From assembly GCF_019393635.1 (NCBI RefSeq), contig NC_057867.1:50478143-50542142 (forward strand): a stretch of DNA of 64,000 nucleotides, given 5' to 3'. Source of the DNA: Dromiciops gliroides (Eukaryota; Chordata; Mammalia; Microbiotheria; Microbiotheriidae). Position 1 is the stretch's first letter; the number at the start of each line of letters is the position of its first letter. Under the pieces are notes generated by a model that saw only the letters and a program-made list of their open reading frames with translations, did no database searches and had not been told where the DNA came from. Of this stretch, positions 45,356-55,448 are shown piece after piece. The translations under genes were made by a program, and so were the position numbers.

Positions 45356-45398
45356 TTTTTTAATAAAGTATTTTTTTTTCCTGTTACATGTAAAGATC
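45356..45398 (-). mobile_element. 43-bp L1 3'-end insertion
   Basis: Only the last bases of L1 remain (minus strand CTTTACATGTAACAGG then an A-rich tail). Flanked by perfect atcaattctttt at 45344-45355 and 45399-45410. Confidence 0.8.
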
Positions 45399-45509
45399 AT
45401 CAATTCTTTTAAAGCAACAAATAATATTCCTGATACTGGAACTTGGTTGAACTGTACATTGGCTGACTTTTATAACCAGCTTGCAGAATTCTTGAAAATG
45501 TAACAAGTG

Positions 45510-45657
45510 AGGGGCAACTAGGTGGCACAGTGGATAAAGCACTGGCCCTGGATTCAGGAGGACCTGAGTTCAAATTCAGCCTCAGACACTTGACACTTAC
45601 CAGCTGTGTGACCCTGGGCAAGTCACTTAACCCTCATTGCCCTGCAAAAAAAAAAAA
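45510..45657 (+). mobile_element. tRNA-derived SINE, left half of a dimer
   Basis: Full sense copy ending in A12. It has no right-hand duplication of its own. The left duplication gaaaatgtaacaagtg (45494-45509) recurs only after the second copy. Confidence 0.92.
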
Positions 45658-45670
45658 GGAATATTATTTG

Positions 45671-45832
45671 GGGGCAGCTAGGTGGTGCAGTGGATAAAGC
45701 ACTGGCCCTGGATTCAGGAGGACATGAGTTCAAATCCTGCCTCAGACACTTGACACTTACTAGCTGTGTGACCTGGGGCAAGTCACTAAACTCTTATTGC
45801 CCCGCAAAAAAAAAAAAAAGTAAAGAAAGAAA
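45671..45832 (+). mobile_element. tRNA-derived SINE, right half of a dimer
   Basis: Second sense copy after a 13-bp linker (aggaatattattt). Its tail AAAGTAAAGAAAGAAA runs into the perfect 16-bp duplication gaaaatgtaacaagtg at 45833-45848. Confidence 0.92.
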
Positions 45833-45894
45833 GAAAATGTAACAAGTGGCTCGCACGAGCCAATCCGAGCCCAGTTTTTCCTGCTCAGATTTTG

Positions 45895-46020
45895 TTTGTA
45901 TATACTTGTCTGCATTTTGTCTCCCCCATTAGCCTGGGAGCTCCTTGGGAGGACTGTTTTTGCCTTTCTTTCTATCCCCAGAATTTAGTCCAGTGCCTGG
46001 CACAGAAAGCCAACAAAACA
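45895..46020 (+). repeat. L2-clade 3' end
   Basis: TTGTCTGCATTTTGTCTCCC, GGGAGCTCCTTGGGAGGAC and AGTGCCTGGCACAGAAAG in order. Confidence 0.75.
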
Positions 46021-46825
46021 AGTTGCCAAATGCCTTGGATCTAGTCATATGAGATTTGGCTCCTGGGGAGGGATAGTCATGGCCCATTCTCACCTGCCAT
46101 CATCTTCAGGTGAGCTGGGCTGAAATCTGTAAGCCTCATAGCATCACTATGCACAGGCCCTCATCCTGTAGCTGAACCCTCCAGGGCCTAGCCAGGTACT
46201 CCCTCGGTAGGAAGGATTGGCTCAAAGCAATTGAGATTGATTCCTACTGGTGGGACATCCCCAAAGCCCTATGCAGGCTCTTGCCTTCATCAGGAGCTCT
46301 GTTCTCTTTAAGGCCCACTTCACCATCATGCCAGCTCTAAATCTAGGATCCTAGGGCTTAATGAATATTTTTGGGAAAGGCAGGGAAGTTGTTTGGCTGT
46401 CTGCTTGTAAGCATTCATTATGTCCAAAAAGAAATGGTTTAATATAAAAACGAAATTTAGATCAGCATGCTTGCAGGAGATTTCAAACTTTTCCAGTTTT
46501 GCACTAGGCCTCTGGGAAACTTTCTGCTCAAGTAAAAACTTGGGTCCCACAGCAGGACTCCCCTCCTCCCCTTTCTTGGATCACTCCTGGGGCAGCTATG
46601 ATATTAACATTCTGGATCAATTTATGGGGGGTCCATCCTGATTTCCTCCATCCAGGGTCCTTGGCAATATGCCTCCCCCAGGTCAGCATATCCCAGAGTC
46701 TTTTAGGAATTAAGAAGGATGCTGGGGCTCCTTCTCTCTTTGTTAATGCTTCCCCTCTTCATTCTCTTTGCAATGTTTGTGTCCCCAGGACGCCACTCCC
46801 CTCAAAAGAATGTAGAGGGTAGAGT
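46021..46825. other. no recognised gene
   Basis: Unassigned single-copy-looking sequence. Open frames of 73-74 codons on both strands show no domain. Confidence 0.4.
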
Positions 46826-46829
46826 CTGT

Positions 46830-47035
46830 TGCATCCTACTATTTTAATGCCCCCCTTTCTTCAGTCTGGCATAGAGTAGGTACTTAAATATTTGTTGAAA
46901 ATGTGACCTAGTAGTAGGGAGATAGCCGTCAGGAGGACCTAGCTGGGTTTAAATCCTACATTCCATATAGACTAGTTGTGTGACCATAGACAAGTTAATC
47001 TCTTTGTACCCTGAACTTTTCTTTTTCTTTTTTTT
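46830..47035 (+). repeat. L2 3' tail then MIR
   Basis: An L2-like tail (GGCATAGAGTAGGTACTTAA) at 46830-46900 is followed by a diverged sense MIR (GGGTTTAAATCCTACATTCC) at 46905-47030. Confidence 0.6.
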
Positions 47036-47282
47036 TTCCTGAACTTTTCTAAGTATTCTTATGTTATTGAGAGTTGCTAATATACATTGATGGAGATAGT
47101 TTCTCATATGGCAAGTGCCCTACATTGAAGAAATCACAGGACTAAGTAGAAAAAGTGGTAGGTAGTTACATCTGTTCCTAGAGCCAAGAATCCATCAACT
47201 GAGACTGATTTAAAAAAAAAAAAATCGATAATTTAAAAAACTCTCAGTTGCAATATCAAAAAATTCCACATGAGGGTGCTAG

Positions 47283-47650
47283 TGGACCGTGAAGAGAAAC
47301 AACGGGTTTTTTAGAGTCTGGGGCTGCGATATGGAAAGAGTCCACAAGACGGCGACATTGCTCCACGTAACTTTTTTGAACATCGATGAGTGCGCATACC
47401 CGGAAGAAGGGCACTTTTGCATCACTTACGTTGTCAACGTATTGTGTCATCAGAGCGCGACGGCGCGGACGTTATGTGTCAGCGACGTCATTGCGTCACT
47501 GGCGAAAGGACTCGGAGCAAATCGGCAGGACTCGGAGCAAATCGGCCGAACTCAGAGAAGAGGGGTGGGTCGTAGCCATTCCAGAGTACTTGGCACCCTT
47601 CTTTCTTCCTTTACTTCTCTGCAACAGCGACACGGGGGATAATGACACTT
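47283..47650. promoter_or_regulatory. CpG-rich block, candidate promoter
   Basis: By hand count about 29 CpGs fall in some 360 bp, while the surrounding tens of kilobases are CpG-poor. The core at 47455-47500 includes GAGCGCGACGGCGCGGACG, GACGTCA (47484-47490) and TTGCGTCAC (47491-47499), the last two resembling CRE/ATF half sites. A 20-bp direct repeat (GGACTCGGAGCAAATCGGCA, 47508-47527 and 47528-47547) follows. A minus-strand GTAAGT at about 47427 could be a splice donor. Open frames through the block show no domain. Direction and target gene are unknown. Confidence 0.5.
47508..47547. repeat. 20-bp direct repeat, two units
   Basis: Two near-perfect tandem 20-bp units (ggactcggagcaaatcggc plus one base) inside the CpG-rich block. 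Confidence 0.9.
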
Positions 47651-47824
47651 CCCCAAACCTCCCCTAGTTGTACTAAACTAGTGATCTGCCGACTTTAGGG
47701 TAAAATGGAGAATTTGGGAAGGAAAAACAGCCCGAGGCTGTTTGACCTCTTGCTAATTTAGGACTTTCCGTCACTATGGGGTCGAAAATGCTGACTCCGG
47801 GTTTATTTGTCCCTGACCTTTCCC

Positions 47825-47960
47825 TTAGGAGTCAGTAGGAAGGTCGCCTGGCAGCCCGGGGGACCTGGTTTCAAGTCCAGCCTTTACCTCGTAGTGGCTG
47901 TATGACCTTGGCCTAGTCATTTCCTTTCCTCTGTGCCTCTACGCAGCTCTAAGATCACAA
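47825..47960 (+). repeat. MIR, sense
   Basis: GGTTTCAAGTCCAGCCTTTA, then CTGTATGACCTTGGCCTAG, in head-to-core order. Confidence 0.65.
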
Positions 47961-47964
47961 ATTA

Positions 47965-48095
47965 CAGTGGTCAGTCAGAAAGCATCCGTTAAGCGCCTGT
48001 TGTGTCAGGCACTGAAATAAGTATTGAAGAAAGGCAAAAGGCAGCCCCCTGCCCTGGAGGAGCTCACAGTCTAATGGGGGAGGCAAAGTTCTGAT
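47965..48095 (-). repeat. L2-clade 3' end, antisense
   Basis: TTAAGCGCCTGTTGTGTCAG and GCCCTGGAGGAGCTCACAGT, the antisense of the L2 3' UTR. Confidence 0.75.
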
Positions 48096-48387
48096 GTGTG
48101 TTCGTGAAGGGATTTTCCATGTGCCAGGAATACAAATCACAAGTTCAGTCCTTCATTTTTCTCTCTGTTGGGAGCACAAACTGCTGCCAACCACATATTG
48201 TTATGTATTTGTCGATCAGCTCACTGCAAATAAAATATTCTGTGTTCCATATAAATGGGGGGTAGGGGCAGCCTGGAAAACTCCTTGTAATAACTGGAAG
48301 AAAAGTGAAGGTGAAGGATTGGACAAAGGATCCTGATGGAGGCTTGGAAAGACACAGAGGGAAAACAAGTTTTAGGGTGCTTTAGGC

Positions 48388-48543
48388 CAGGGGTTCTTAA
48401 CCTATTGTGTGTCCCAGACCCCTCTGGCAGTCTGCGAGGCTTGTGAACCCTCCGTCAGAATGGTGTTTTAAAGTTTTGTATTTAAAAGAAAATACTGAGA
48501 ACTATAAAAGAAACCAAGTATATTGAAATACAGATAGCGCGCG

Positions 48544-48621
<78 letters not shown>

Positions 48622-48657
48622 GGAGTTAGTTTATGGACCCCAAGTTAAGTAACCCTG
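48388..48657. mobile_element. hAT-Charlie/MER5-like MITE
   Basis: Starts CAGGGGTTCTTAACC and ends GTTAAGTAACCCTG, imperfect terminal inverted repeats. The interior ACCCCTCTGGCAGTCTGC resembles MER5-type elements. The flanks ctttaggc and ctttatca share five of eight bases. A GC/CA microsatellite expanded inside it. Confidence 0.7.
48537..48621. repeat. (GC)n(AC)n microsatellite
   Basis: Alternating purine-pyrimidine run of about 85 bp. About eight GC steps pass directly into more than 20 AC steps, with one short ACATATAC interruption. Confidence 0.95.
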
Positions 48658-48659
48658 CT

Positions 48660-49020
48660 TTATCAGGAATTGCATGGCTTCATCAATAATAGGCCAAACT
48701 GGCTTCATTTCCTTTTTTGACAACATTGCTAGATTGCTAGATGAGGGGGATGTTGTAGATATAGTTTACCTACATTTAGCAAAGCTATTGATAAAGGATG
48801 ATAATAAAATTAGATGGAATGGGGGGAAGAGCTTTAGGCATTGATAACAATTTTATAGTGACTAAACACAAAAAAGTGTATTGATGTTTAATGTGAAGTT
48901 TAATAGGATTTTAGTTTTTAAAAAGGAAAAAACAACAACTGATAAAGACAGTAATTTTTTGGAGGTGAAGACACCTATCTCAGCCAAGGGTGCTGTGCAC
49001 AGCTCTAACTTTCTCCCTCC
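48660..49020. other. no recognised feature
   Basis: AT-rich unassigned sequence. Confidence 0.4.
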
Positions 49021-49035
49021 CACACCCCTTTTCTT

Positions 49036-49210
49036 CTTTTTCTTTCTTTCTTTCTTCTTCTTTTTTTTTTTTTTGGTGGGGCAATGAGGATTAAATGACT
49101 TGCCCAGGGTCACACAGCTAGAAAGTGTCAAGTGTCTGAGGCTGGATTTGAACTCAGGTCCTCCTGAATCCAGGGCCAGTGCTTTATCTACTGTGCTAAC
49201 TAGCTGCCCC
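49036..49210 (-). mobile_element. tRNA-derived SINE, antisense
   Basis: Tail contains (TTTC)n. Perfect duplication caccccttttctt at 49023-49035 and 49211-49223. Confidence 0.95.
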
Positions 49211-49294
49211 CACCCCTTTTCTTGATCTCATCATCTCCCTTAGGTACAAGTCTCATCCCTAATGCAGAGACCTCACAAATTTTCTAGATCCAGC

Positions 49295-49480
49295 AAGAAT
49301 CTCTCTCCTGAACTCCAGTCCCACATCTCTATCTACATAGATTATACATCAATAAGTCAGACATTTATTCATCTGTTTATTAGGTTCCTACTGTGTGCTG
49401 GTCACTGTGATAAGTGCTAGGAACACAAATACAAAAAATAAAACCATTACTACTCTCAAGGGCCTTATATTGAAATAGAA
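49295..49480. repeat. L2-clade fragments
   Basis: A short sense piece (CCTGAACTCCAGTCCCACAT) is followed by an antisense 3' end (GGTTCCTACTGTGTGCTGGT). Confidence 0.6.
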
Positions 49481-49484
49481 GAGA

Positions 49485-50045
49485 CGAGTGTATATATAAG
49501 GATCTATAAAATAAAGAGAATAAATACAGAGATAAGTGAAAGAGTGGGATTGCTGGCTTCACTAAACCAAACACACAACATTAATGAAAAAATGCCCATG
49601 CAGTTGGTCTCAGTTTTAGACTAGGTGTAAAAAGTATTTGGCAATGAATTGTCATTGCAGAAGAAGAGGATTTGGATAGGCTGAGAAAATGTGGTCATAC
49701 CCTAAGAGTTGTCTACAAATTAGCAAGCTACTTAGAACAGGATTCATTCAAGAGGTTGGAACACCATAGCCTTTCAGCAAAATCCCTGAGGAGGCGCTTT
49801 CTGGGGCTCCCCTACCCCCAGGAGAGGTGAGATGCCTCAGTCTAGGCCTATTTCTCCAACCCTCCCTCAACCCCATTGGGCCAAAGGAGGAATTCACTAG
49901 CTTTGAAGGGTCCAAAGGAATTGGATTTCCTGTCTTCTCATCAGGGTCCCAGCAGCATGCTCAGATCAGCTGATGGCATTGTCCTTATTGAGAACCAAGG
50001 AAAGACTAGGCACAAATTCTGCACCCCACAAGAGGCCCAGCCAAA
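49485..50045. other. no recognised feature
   Basis: No repeat or gene signature recognised. Confidence 0.4.
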
Positions 50046-50059
50046 AACCCTGCATCATT

Positions 50060-50209
50060 TTTTTTTTTTTTGGTGAGGCAATTGGGGTTAAGTGACTTGC
50101 CCAGGGTCACACAGCTAGTAAGTGTCAAGTGTCTGAGGCCAGATTTGAACTCAGGTCCTCTTGAATCCAAGGCCAGTGCTTTATCCACTGTGCCACCTAG
50201 CTGCCCATT
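50060..50209 (-). mobile_element. tRNA-derived SINE, antisense (first of two at one site)
   Basis: The target ctgcatcatt lies at 50050-50059 and 50210-50219. Subtype GTCAAGTGTCTGAGGCC. Confidence 0.95.
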
Positions 50210-50219
50210 CTGCATCATT

Positions 50220-50371
50220 CCTTTTTTTTTTTTTTTAGTGAGGCAATTGGGGTTAAGTGACTTGCCCAGGGTCACACAGTTAGTAAGTGTTAAGTGTCTG
50301 AGGCCGCATTTGAACTCAGGTACTCCTGACTCCAGGGCCAGTGCTCTATCCACTGCGCCACCTAGCTGCCC
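50220..50371 (-). mobile_element. tRNA-derived SINE, antisense (second of two at one site)
   Basis: The same target ctgcatcatt bounds it at 50210-50219 and 50372-50381. It is a different subtype (GTTAAGTGTCTGAGGCC, GTACTCCTGACTCC), so it is not a duplication of its neighbour. Confidence 0.95.
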
Positions 50372-50429
50372 CTGCATCATTCTTAAGGGGAACTTTTTGA
50401 CCACCCATGAGAGGGAGAAAAAGTAGAGC

Positions 50430-53400
50430 TGTTATCTTTTTGTCGCATGAGTTATCAAAGCTCTACCCTGCCTTACCCTGAAATCTGTACTTTTAGGAGA
50501 GGAGTTCACAGACTTTTGCAGGAGCCCACAATCTTGAGGCCTCAAGCTAAAGGGATAGAGCAGGGAAAGGAATCCAGAAATTGAGGCAAAGTGAAAGTGA
50601 ATTGAGTATGGCAAGGGCTCCTCATAGAATGATAATGCAGCCAAAGGATTCACTACTTCTGAGACTAGGCCTCAAGACCAAGGTATCTCCAAGTCTTGAA
50701 TAGGTAGAGAAGTCCAGATAATGAGTGGAACTTGGATCAAGGTGAACAAGGTGAGGGCCCAGGCCAGACTAGGGCCTCCTGAATCCTGAGGATGGAGGTA
50801 TGACCAGGCTCCAAAAGCTACTGATAAGCAAGTAGCGAAAGCCAGAGAGGGAGTCCAAGAAAGTGTAAAGTAACCATGCCTGGGGTCCCCCAAGAAATGG
50901 TTGTTCAGCAGAGGTGCTTACCATTCCTGAGAGTGGATTGCAGGGTAGAGTTATCTCAAGACGGGGGAAGGGAAGTGGAAAAGGGCAGAGAGTAAGTAAA
51001 GCCAGGGGTAAAGTGAGTATAGCTAGGCCCCTTCATGAAATGGTTGATCCAGGAACTCTCCAGTCTTAGAGCAGGCTTCCAAACTGAGGTATGTCAAGTG
51101 ACCAGGTAGAGGCCAGTGAGCGAGTAGACTTGGGAATGAAATGAGCATGATTCTAGCTCCTCATGAAATGGGGCTGAGGATAGGGACTCACCAGTCCTGA
51201 GAACAGGTCTTGGGGCAGAGTTATCTACAGGTAGACAAGGCTGCTGATGAACAAGGAAAGAACTCCAGAAAAATGGGAAAGGGAGACAGTGAAGTGAACG
51301 TGGCTGGGACCCCTCATGAAATTGGGGCTTCAGGAGAAAGATATCACCAGGGTAAGAAGGCTGCTGTGGAAAGGAAAACCAGCCAAGAGTGTAGTGAGAA
51401 TGACAGGACCCTGGTGCAATGGAAGTCCAGGGCAGGGAGTCCCAAACCTTGAAGTGATACCTCAGTGAGGAGGTCAGTGCTTTGAAGGTGAGAAGCTGCT
51501 GTTATGGCTAAGGTCTCCAGAAAGTTAGTTACAGCGGGAATGAAATGAGCCTGTCTGGCCCTCTTCCTGGACTGGAAATCCAGCTAGGGACTTAGCCATG
51601 CTGACAGCAGGCCTCATGGCAGACAATCTAGGGAGGGGAGGGGAGACTGCTGAGAAACAAGAGAAAACCAGAGAGTGAGTCAAGCCAGGAGCGAAGTGAA
51701 CATAGCTTGAACCCTTCCAAAAATGGTGTTGGGGGTAGGGTGAGGGGCAGAGCCAAGATGGCAGAATCAAGGCAGTGATTTTCCTGAGCTCTCCCCCAAA
51801 TCCCTCCAGACACCTTTAAATAATGCCATAAACAATTCTTAGAGAGGTAGAACCCACAAAAGGATAGGGGGAAATAACTGTCTATCCAAAGACAACTCAA
51901 AAGGTTGGCAGGAAAGGTCTGTCACACCAGGGTGAGAGTGGAGTGAAGTCCAGCAAGGCTATACCAGTGTAAACCCAGCCCCAGCAAACCAGGAGCAGGC
52001 CTTGGGAGTTCTCAGCCCACAGATGGTAAGGGGGTAGAACAACTGACCAGAAGGAGATGATAGGGGTCTCTTTGCTGGCACTGGGGCCAGGACTCTGTTG
52101 CTTTGCCCATACTTGGATACTGGCAATGAAGGCTAGGGCCTCATGGGTCCTGACAGTCCAGACTAGGGACTCCCAAATGCTGAAATCAGGCTTCATAGCG
52201 GAGTCATCTGCAGGAGGGAGTGAGGAGAGGGGAGAAGGAAGAAGGGAAGAGGATGGCATTGATCGAGGGGAGAGTTCCAGAGAGTAAGAAAGACAAGAGG
52301 GAGGTGAGCCTGCTTGGGGTGCCTCATGAACTAGCTGTCCAGGCTAGAGATTCAGCAATCCTTACAGCAGGCCTCAGGGCCAAGGTATCCCCAGGGTGGC
52401 AAGGCTGCTCGTGAGCAGCTGGGGAGGTCCTGAGATTGGGTCCAACCGAGAGTGAAGTGAGAAGGGCTGGGCCCCTGGTGAAATGGAGGACCAGGCCAGG
52501 GACTGACTCCTCTTGTAAGGGGGCCTCAGTGTGGAGGCGCTGACCAGGGTGAGGACTCTAGACAGTTGATTCATATAGGAGTTAAGTAAGTCCTACCTGG
52601 GCCTCCTCATGAACTGGAAATCCAGGCTAGGGCCTCAGCAGACATGACAGCAGCTGTCTCTGTGATTGGAAGGAGATCAGGAAGTTGAGAATGAGTAAAG
52701 CCAGGAGTAAAATGGAGTCCTTAATGAAATGGTGGTACAGACCAGGAACTCGCCTCGGTTCTGAGTTGTCTCCATTGTGGGCAGCCTACTGTGAACAACT
52801 AGAACTCACTAATCCAGAGAGCCTGCTTGAGCAGAGGTATCTTTGGGGTAGGAAGGCTATTGTTGAGCAGATGAAGAAGTCTTGAAAGTGAGTCAATCCA
52901 AGAGTGAAACGAACATGGCTGGCATGCCTCATGATATTGTAGTCTGCACTCTAAACTTACCAGTCCAGAGAATGCATCTCTGGGAAGAAGTACTTCCAAA
53001 GTAGGAAGGTTGCTGGAAAGAAGTTAAAGAAATTCAGAGGGTGATCCATACTGGGAGTGATAAACTGGGCTAGTTCCTCATCAGTCCTGTGGGTGGGCCT
53101 CAGTGTAGAGATTTCTCCAGGATAGAAAGGCTTCTGGTGAGCAGCTGTAGGACTCCAGAATAAATCCAGGAATGAAATAAGCCTCCTTGGGTCTCCTTAT
53201 GTCCTGACAGTCCAGGTGAGGGACTCAATACTCCTGAGCCTGGGCCTTAGCATAGTGCTATCTCTAGGGTGTAAAGACTACTGGAGAGGAGGTGAAGCCC
53301 AGGGTTTGAGTTGAACCAGCAATGAAGTCGGTCTGGCTGGGACCCCTCTTGTGATTCAAGCTAGGGACTCACCAATCCTGACAGTAGTCCTTAGGGCAGA

Positions 53401-53790
53401 GGTATGTCCCAGTGTTGGAAGGCAGTTGGAGAGGAGGTGAAAGCCAGAGATGGACTTGAGCTAGAAGTAAAGTGAACAAAGCTGGGGCCCCTCATGAAAC
53501 AATGATCATAGCTATGTGAACTTCAGTCCTGAGAGGGCACCTCAATGTAGAAATGGTTTTAGGATGGAAAGACTACTGGTGAGCAGGTAAAGTGAGCATG
53601 GATAGCACTCCAGGCCAGAGACTCACTAATACTGAGGGATGGCAAGGCTGCTAATAAGCAGGAGAATCCAGAGAATGAGTCAAGCAGGGAGTGATGTAGG
53701 TATGTTTGGGGTCCTGCAGGAAATGGTGGGCCAGGCTAGGGACTCACCAATGTAATTATCTCCGGTGTGTGAAGGCTGCTGGTGAGCAAA
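50430..53790. repeat. degenerate ~147-bp tandem array
   Basis: Some 20 or more diverged units in direct orientation. Recurring anchors: CCTCATGAAAT-like (51161, 51311, 52321, 52603, 52926, 53490), GGCTAGGGACTCACC-like (53352, 53728), and AGGCTGCTGGTGAGCAG-like (51239, 52400, 53006, 53132, 53278, 53424, 53574, 53775). The commonest spacing is 146-152 bp, with shorter and longer exceptions. Units carry many substitutions and indels, so the array is old. It is interrupted by an L1 5' fragment (51741-52117). Open frames on the minus strand come from the repeat and do not run across units. Not recognised as a named satellite. Confidence 0.8.
51741..52117 (+). mobile_element. L1 5'-UTR fragment inside the tandem array
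   Basis: Begins with the marsupial L1 5' terminus (GGGCAGAGCCAAGATGGCAG) and continues through CAAATCCCTCCAGACACC, GGCAGGAAAGGTCTGTCAC and GGACTCTGTTGCTTTGCCC. It then drops back into array sequence. There is no ORF1, ORF2, 3' UTR or poly-A tail, the reverse of ordinary L1 truncation. Confidence 0.75.
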
Positions 53791-53930
53791 TAATTGCACA
53801 TGTATAACCTGTATCTGAATGCTTACCACCTCAGGGAGGGGGTAGTGAAGGGAGGGAAGGAGGGGTGGAATTCAAAAATTCAAATAAAAATGTTTATTAA
53901 ATTTTTAAAAAATAAAGAAATTACAGAATA
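53791..53930 (+). mobile_element. short L1 3' end, sense
   Basis: L1 3' terminal text: ATTGCACATGTATAACCTG, a G-rich tract (53830-53865), and AAAATGTTTATTAAAT with an A-rich end. Strongly 5'-truncated. Confidence 0.75.
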
Positions 53931-54069
53931 AATAAAAGATGAATTTACTATTTCTGCCTTTCTGCATTTGATTGTGAAGTTTTTATGCCCTAATACATGG
54001 TCAATTTTTGTGTAGGTGTCATGTACTACTGAGAAAAATGTATATTCCTTTCTAACCCCATTCAATTTT

Positions 54070-54209
54070 TGGGGGGTGGGGCAATTGGGGTTAAGTGACT
54101 TGCCCAGGGTCACACAGCTAGTAAGTGTCAAGTGTCTGAGGTCAGATTTGAACTCAGGACATCCTGAATCCAGGGCCAGTACTCTATCCACTGCGCCACC
54201 TACCTGCCC
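54070..54209 (-). mobile_element. tRNA-derived SINE, antisense, in L1 endonuclease
   Basis: Perfect 16-bp duplication aaccccattcaatttt at 54054-54069 and 54210-54225. The tail position holds GGGGGGTGGGG instead of a T run. Confidence 0.95.
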
Positions 54210-54685
54210 AACCCCATTCAATTTTCTCCAGAGGTCTATCATATCTAACTTTTCTAAAATTTTATTCACCTCCCTTAACTTCTTTTTTGTTTATTTTGTG
54301 GTTAGATTTATCTTGAGAGGTTGAGGTCTCCTACTAGCATAGTTTTGCTCCCAATTTCTTCCTGTAATTCACTTAACTTCTTCTCTAAGAATCTGGATGC
54401 TATACCACTTGGTGCATACATGTTTAGTATTGATATTACTTCATTGTCTATGGTACCTTTTAGCAAGATGTAGTTTACTTTTAATTATATCTATTTTTGC
54501 TTTTGCTTTGTCTGAGGTAAGGACTGCTACCCCTGCTTTTTCTTTACTTCAGCTGAAGTATAATAAATTCTGCTCCTACCTTTTGCCTTTACTCTGTGTG
54601 TATTTCTCTGATTCAGATGTGTTTCTTGTAAACAACATATTGTAGGATTCTGGTTTTTAATCCACTCTGCTATCTGCTTCCTTTT

Positions 54686-54839
54686 TTTTTTTTTTTTTTT
54701 TTTTTTAGGCAATGGGGGTTAAGTGACTTGCCCACTGTCACACAACTAGTAAGTGTCAAGTGTCTGAGGCCAGATTTGAACTCAGGTACTCCTGAATCCA
54801 GGGCCGGTGCTTTAACCACTGCGCCATCTAGCTGCCCCC
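54686..54839 (-). mobile_element. tRNA-derived SINE, antisense, at L1 ORF2 start
   Basis: Long T run. The duplication ctatctgcttcctttt (54670-54685) matches ctatctgattcctttt (54840-54855). Confidence 0.94.
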
Positions 54840-55448
54840 CTATCTGATTCCTTTTTATGGGAGAATTAATTCCATTCATATTCACAGTTATGATTACTGT
54901 GTATTTCCCTCCATCCTATTTTCCCCCTGTTTATACTTTTCTCTCTTTTTTCACCCTGTCTCTCCAACATTGTTTTGCTTCTGACCACAGCCTCCCTCAA
55001 TCTGCCCTTGCTTCTATCAGTCCCCTTCCTTTTCTTTTTCCTTTCCCCTATTTCCATATAGGGTAAGATAAATCTCTATACCCATATGAATATGTATATT
55101 ATTCCCTCTTTGAGCCAAACCCAATGAGAGTAAGGTTCAAACAATGTTCACCCCCTCCCTTCTTTCCCTCTACTGTAATAGGTCTTTTGTGCTTCTTCAT
55201 GTGATATAATTTACCCTATTTTGCCTCTCCCTTTCCTCTTCTCCCAGTACAGTCTTTTTCACCCCTTAATTTTTTTAATATCATTCTATCAAAGTCAACT
55301 TAAACCCACACCTTCTGTCTAAGTATTCTCCTTCTAACTGCCCTAATAGAGAACAATTTCTCAAGAGTTACAAGTATCATCTTCCTGTGTAGGGATATAA
55401 ACAGTTAAAATTTATTGAATAACATGTTTTTCTCCCCATTTAACTTTT

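Noticed and set aside
47289..47642. 117-codon plus-strand open frame in the CpG-rich block
   Set aside because: Overlapping open frames exist in other frames and on the minus strand, and it contains no domain. Low stop density is expected from the high CpG content.
50672..52574. Series of minus-strand open frames with similar wording in the tandem array
   Set aside because: The similarity reflects the tandem DNA repeat. Unit lengths vary by non-multiples of three and no frame continues across units.
50430..53790. CRISPR-like array
   Set aside because: Units are about 147 bp and diverged throughout, with no short identical repeats and unique spacers, and the genome is a marsupial's.
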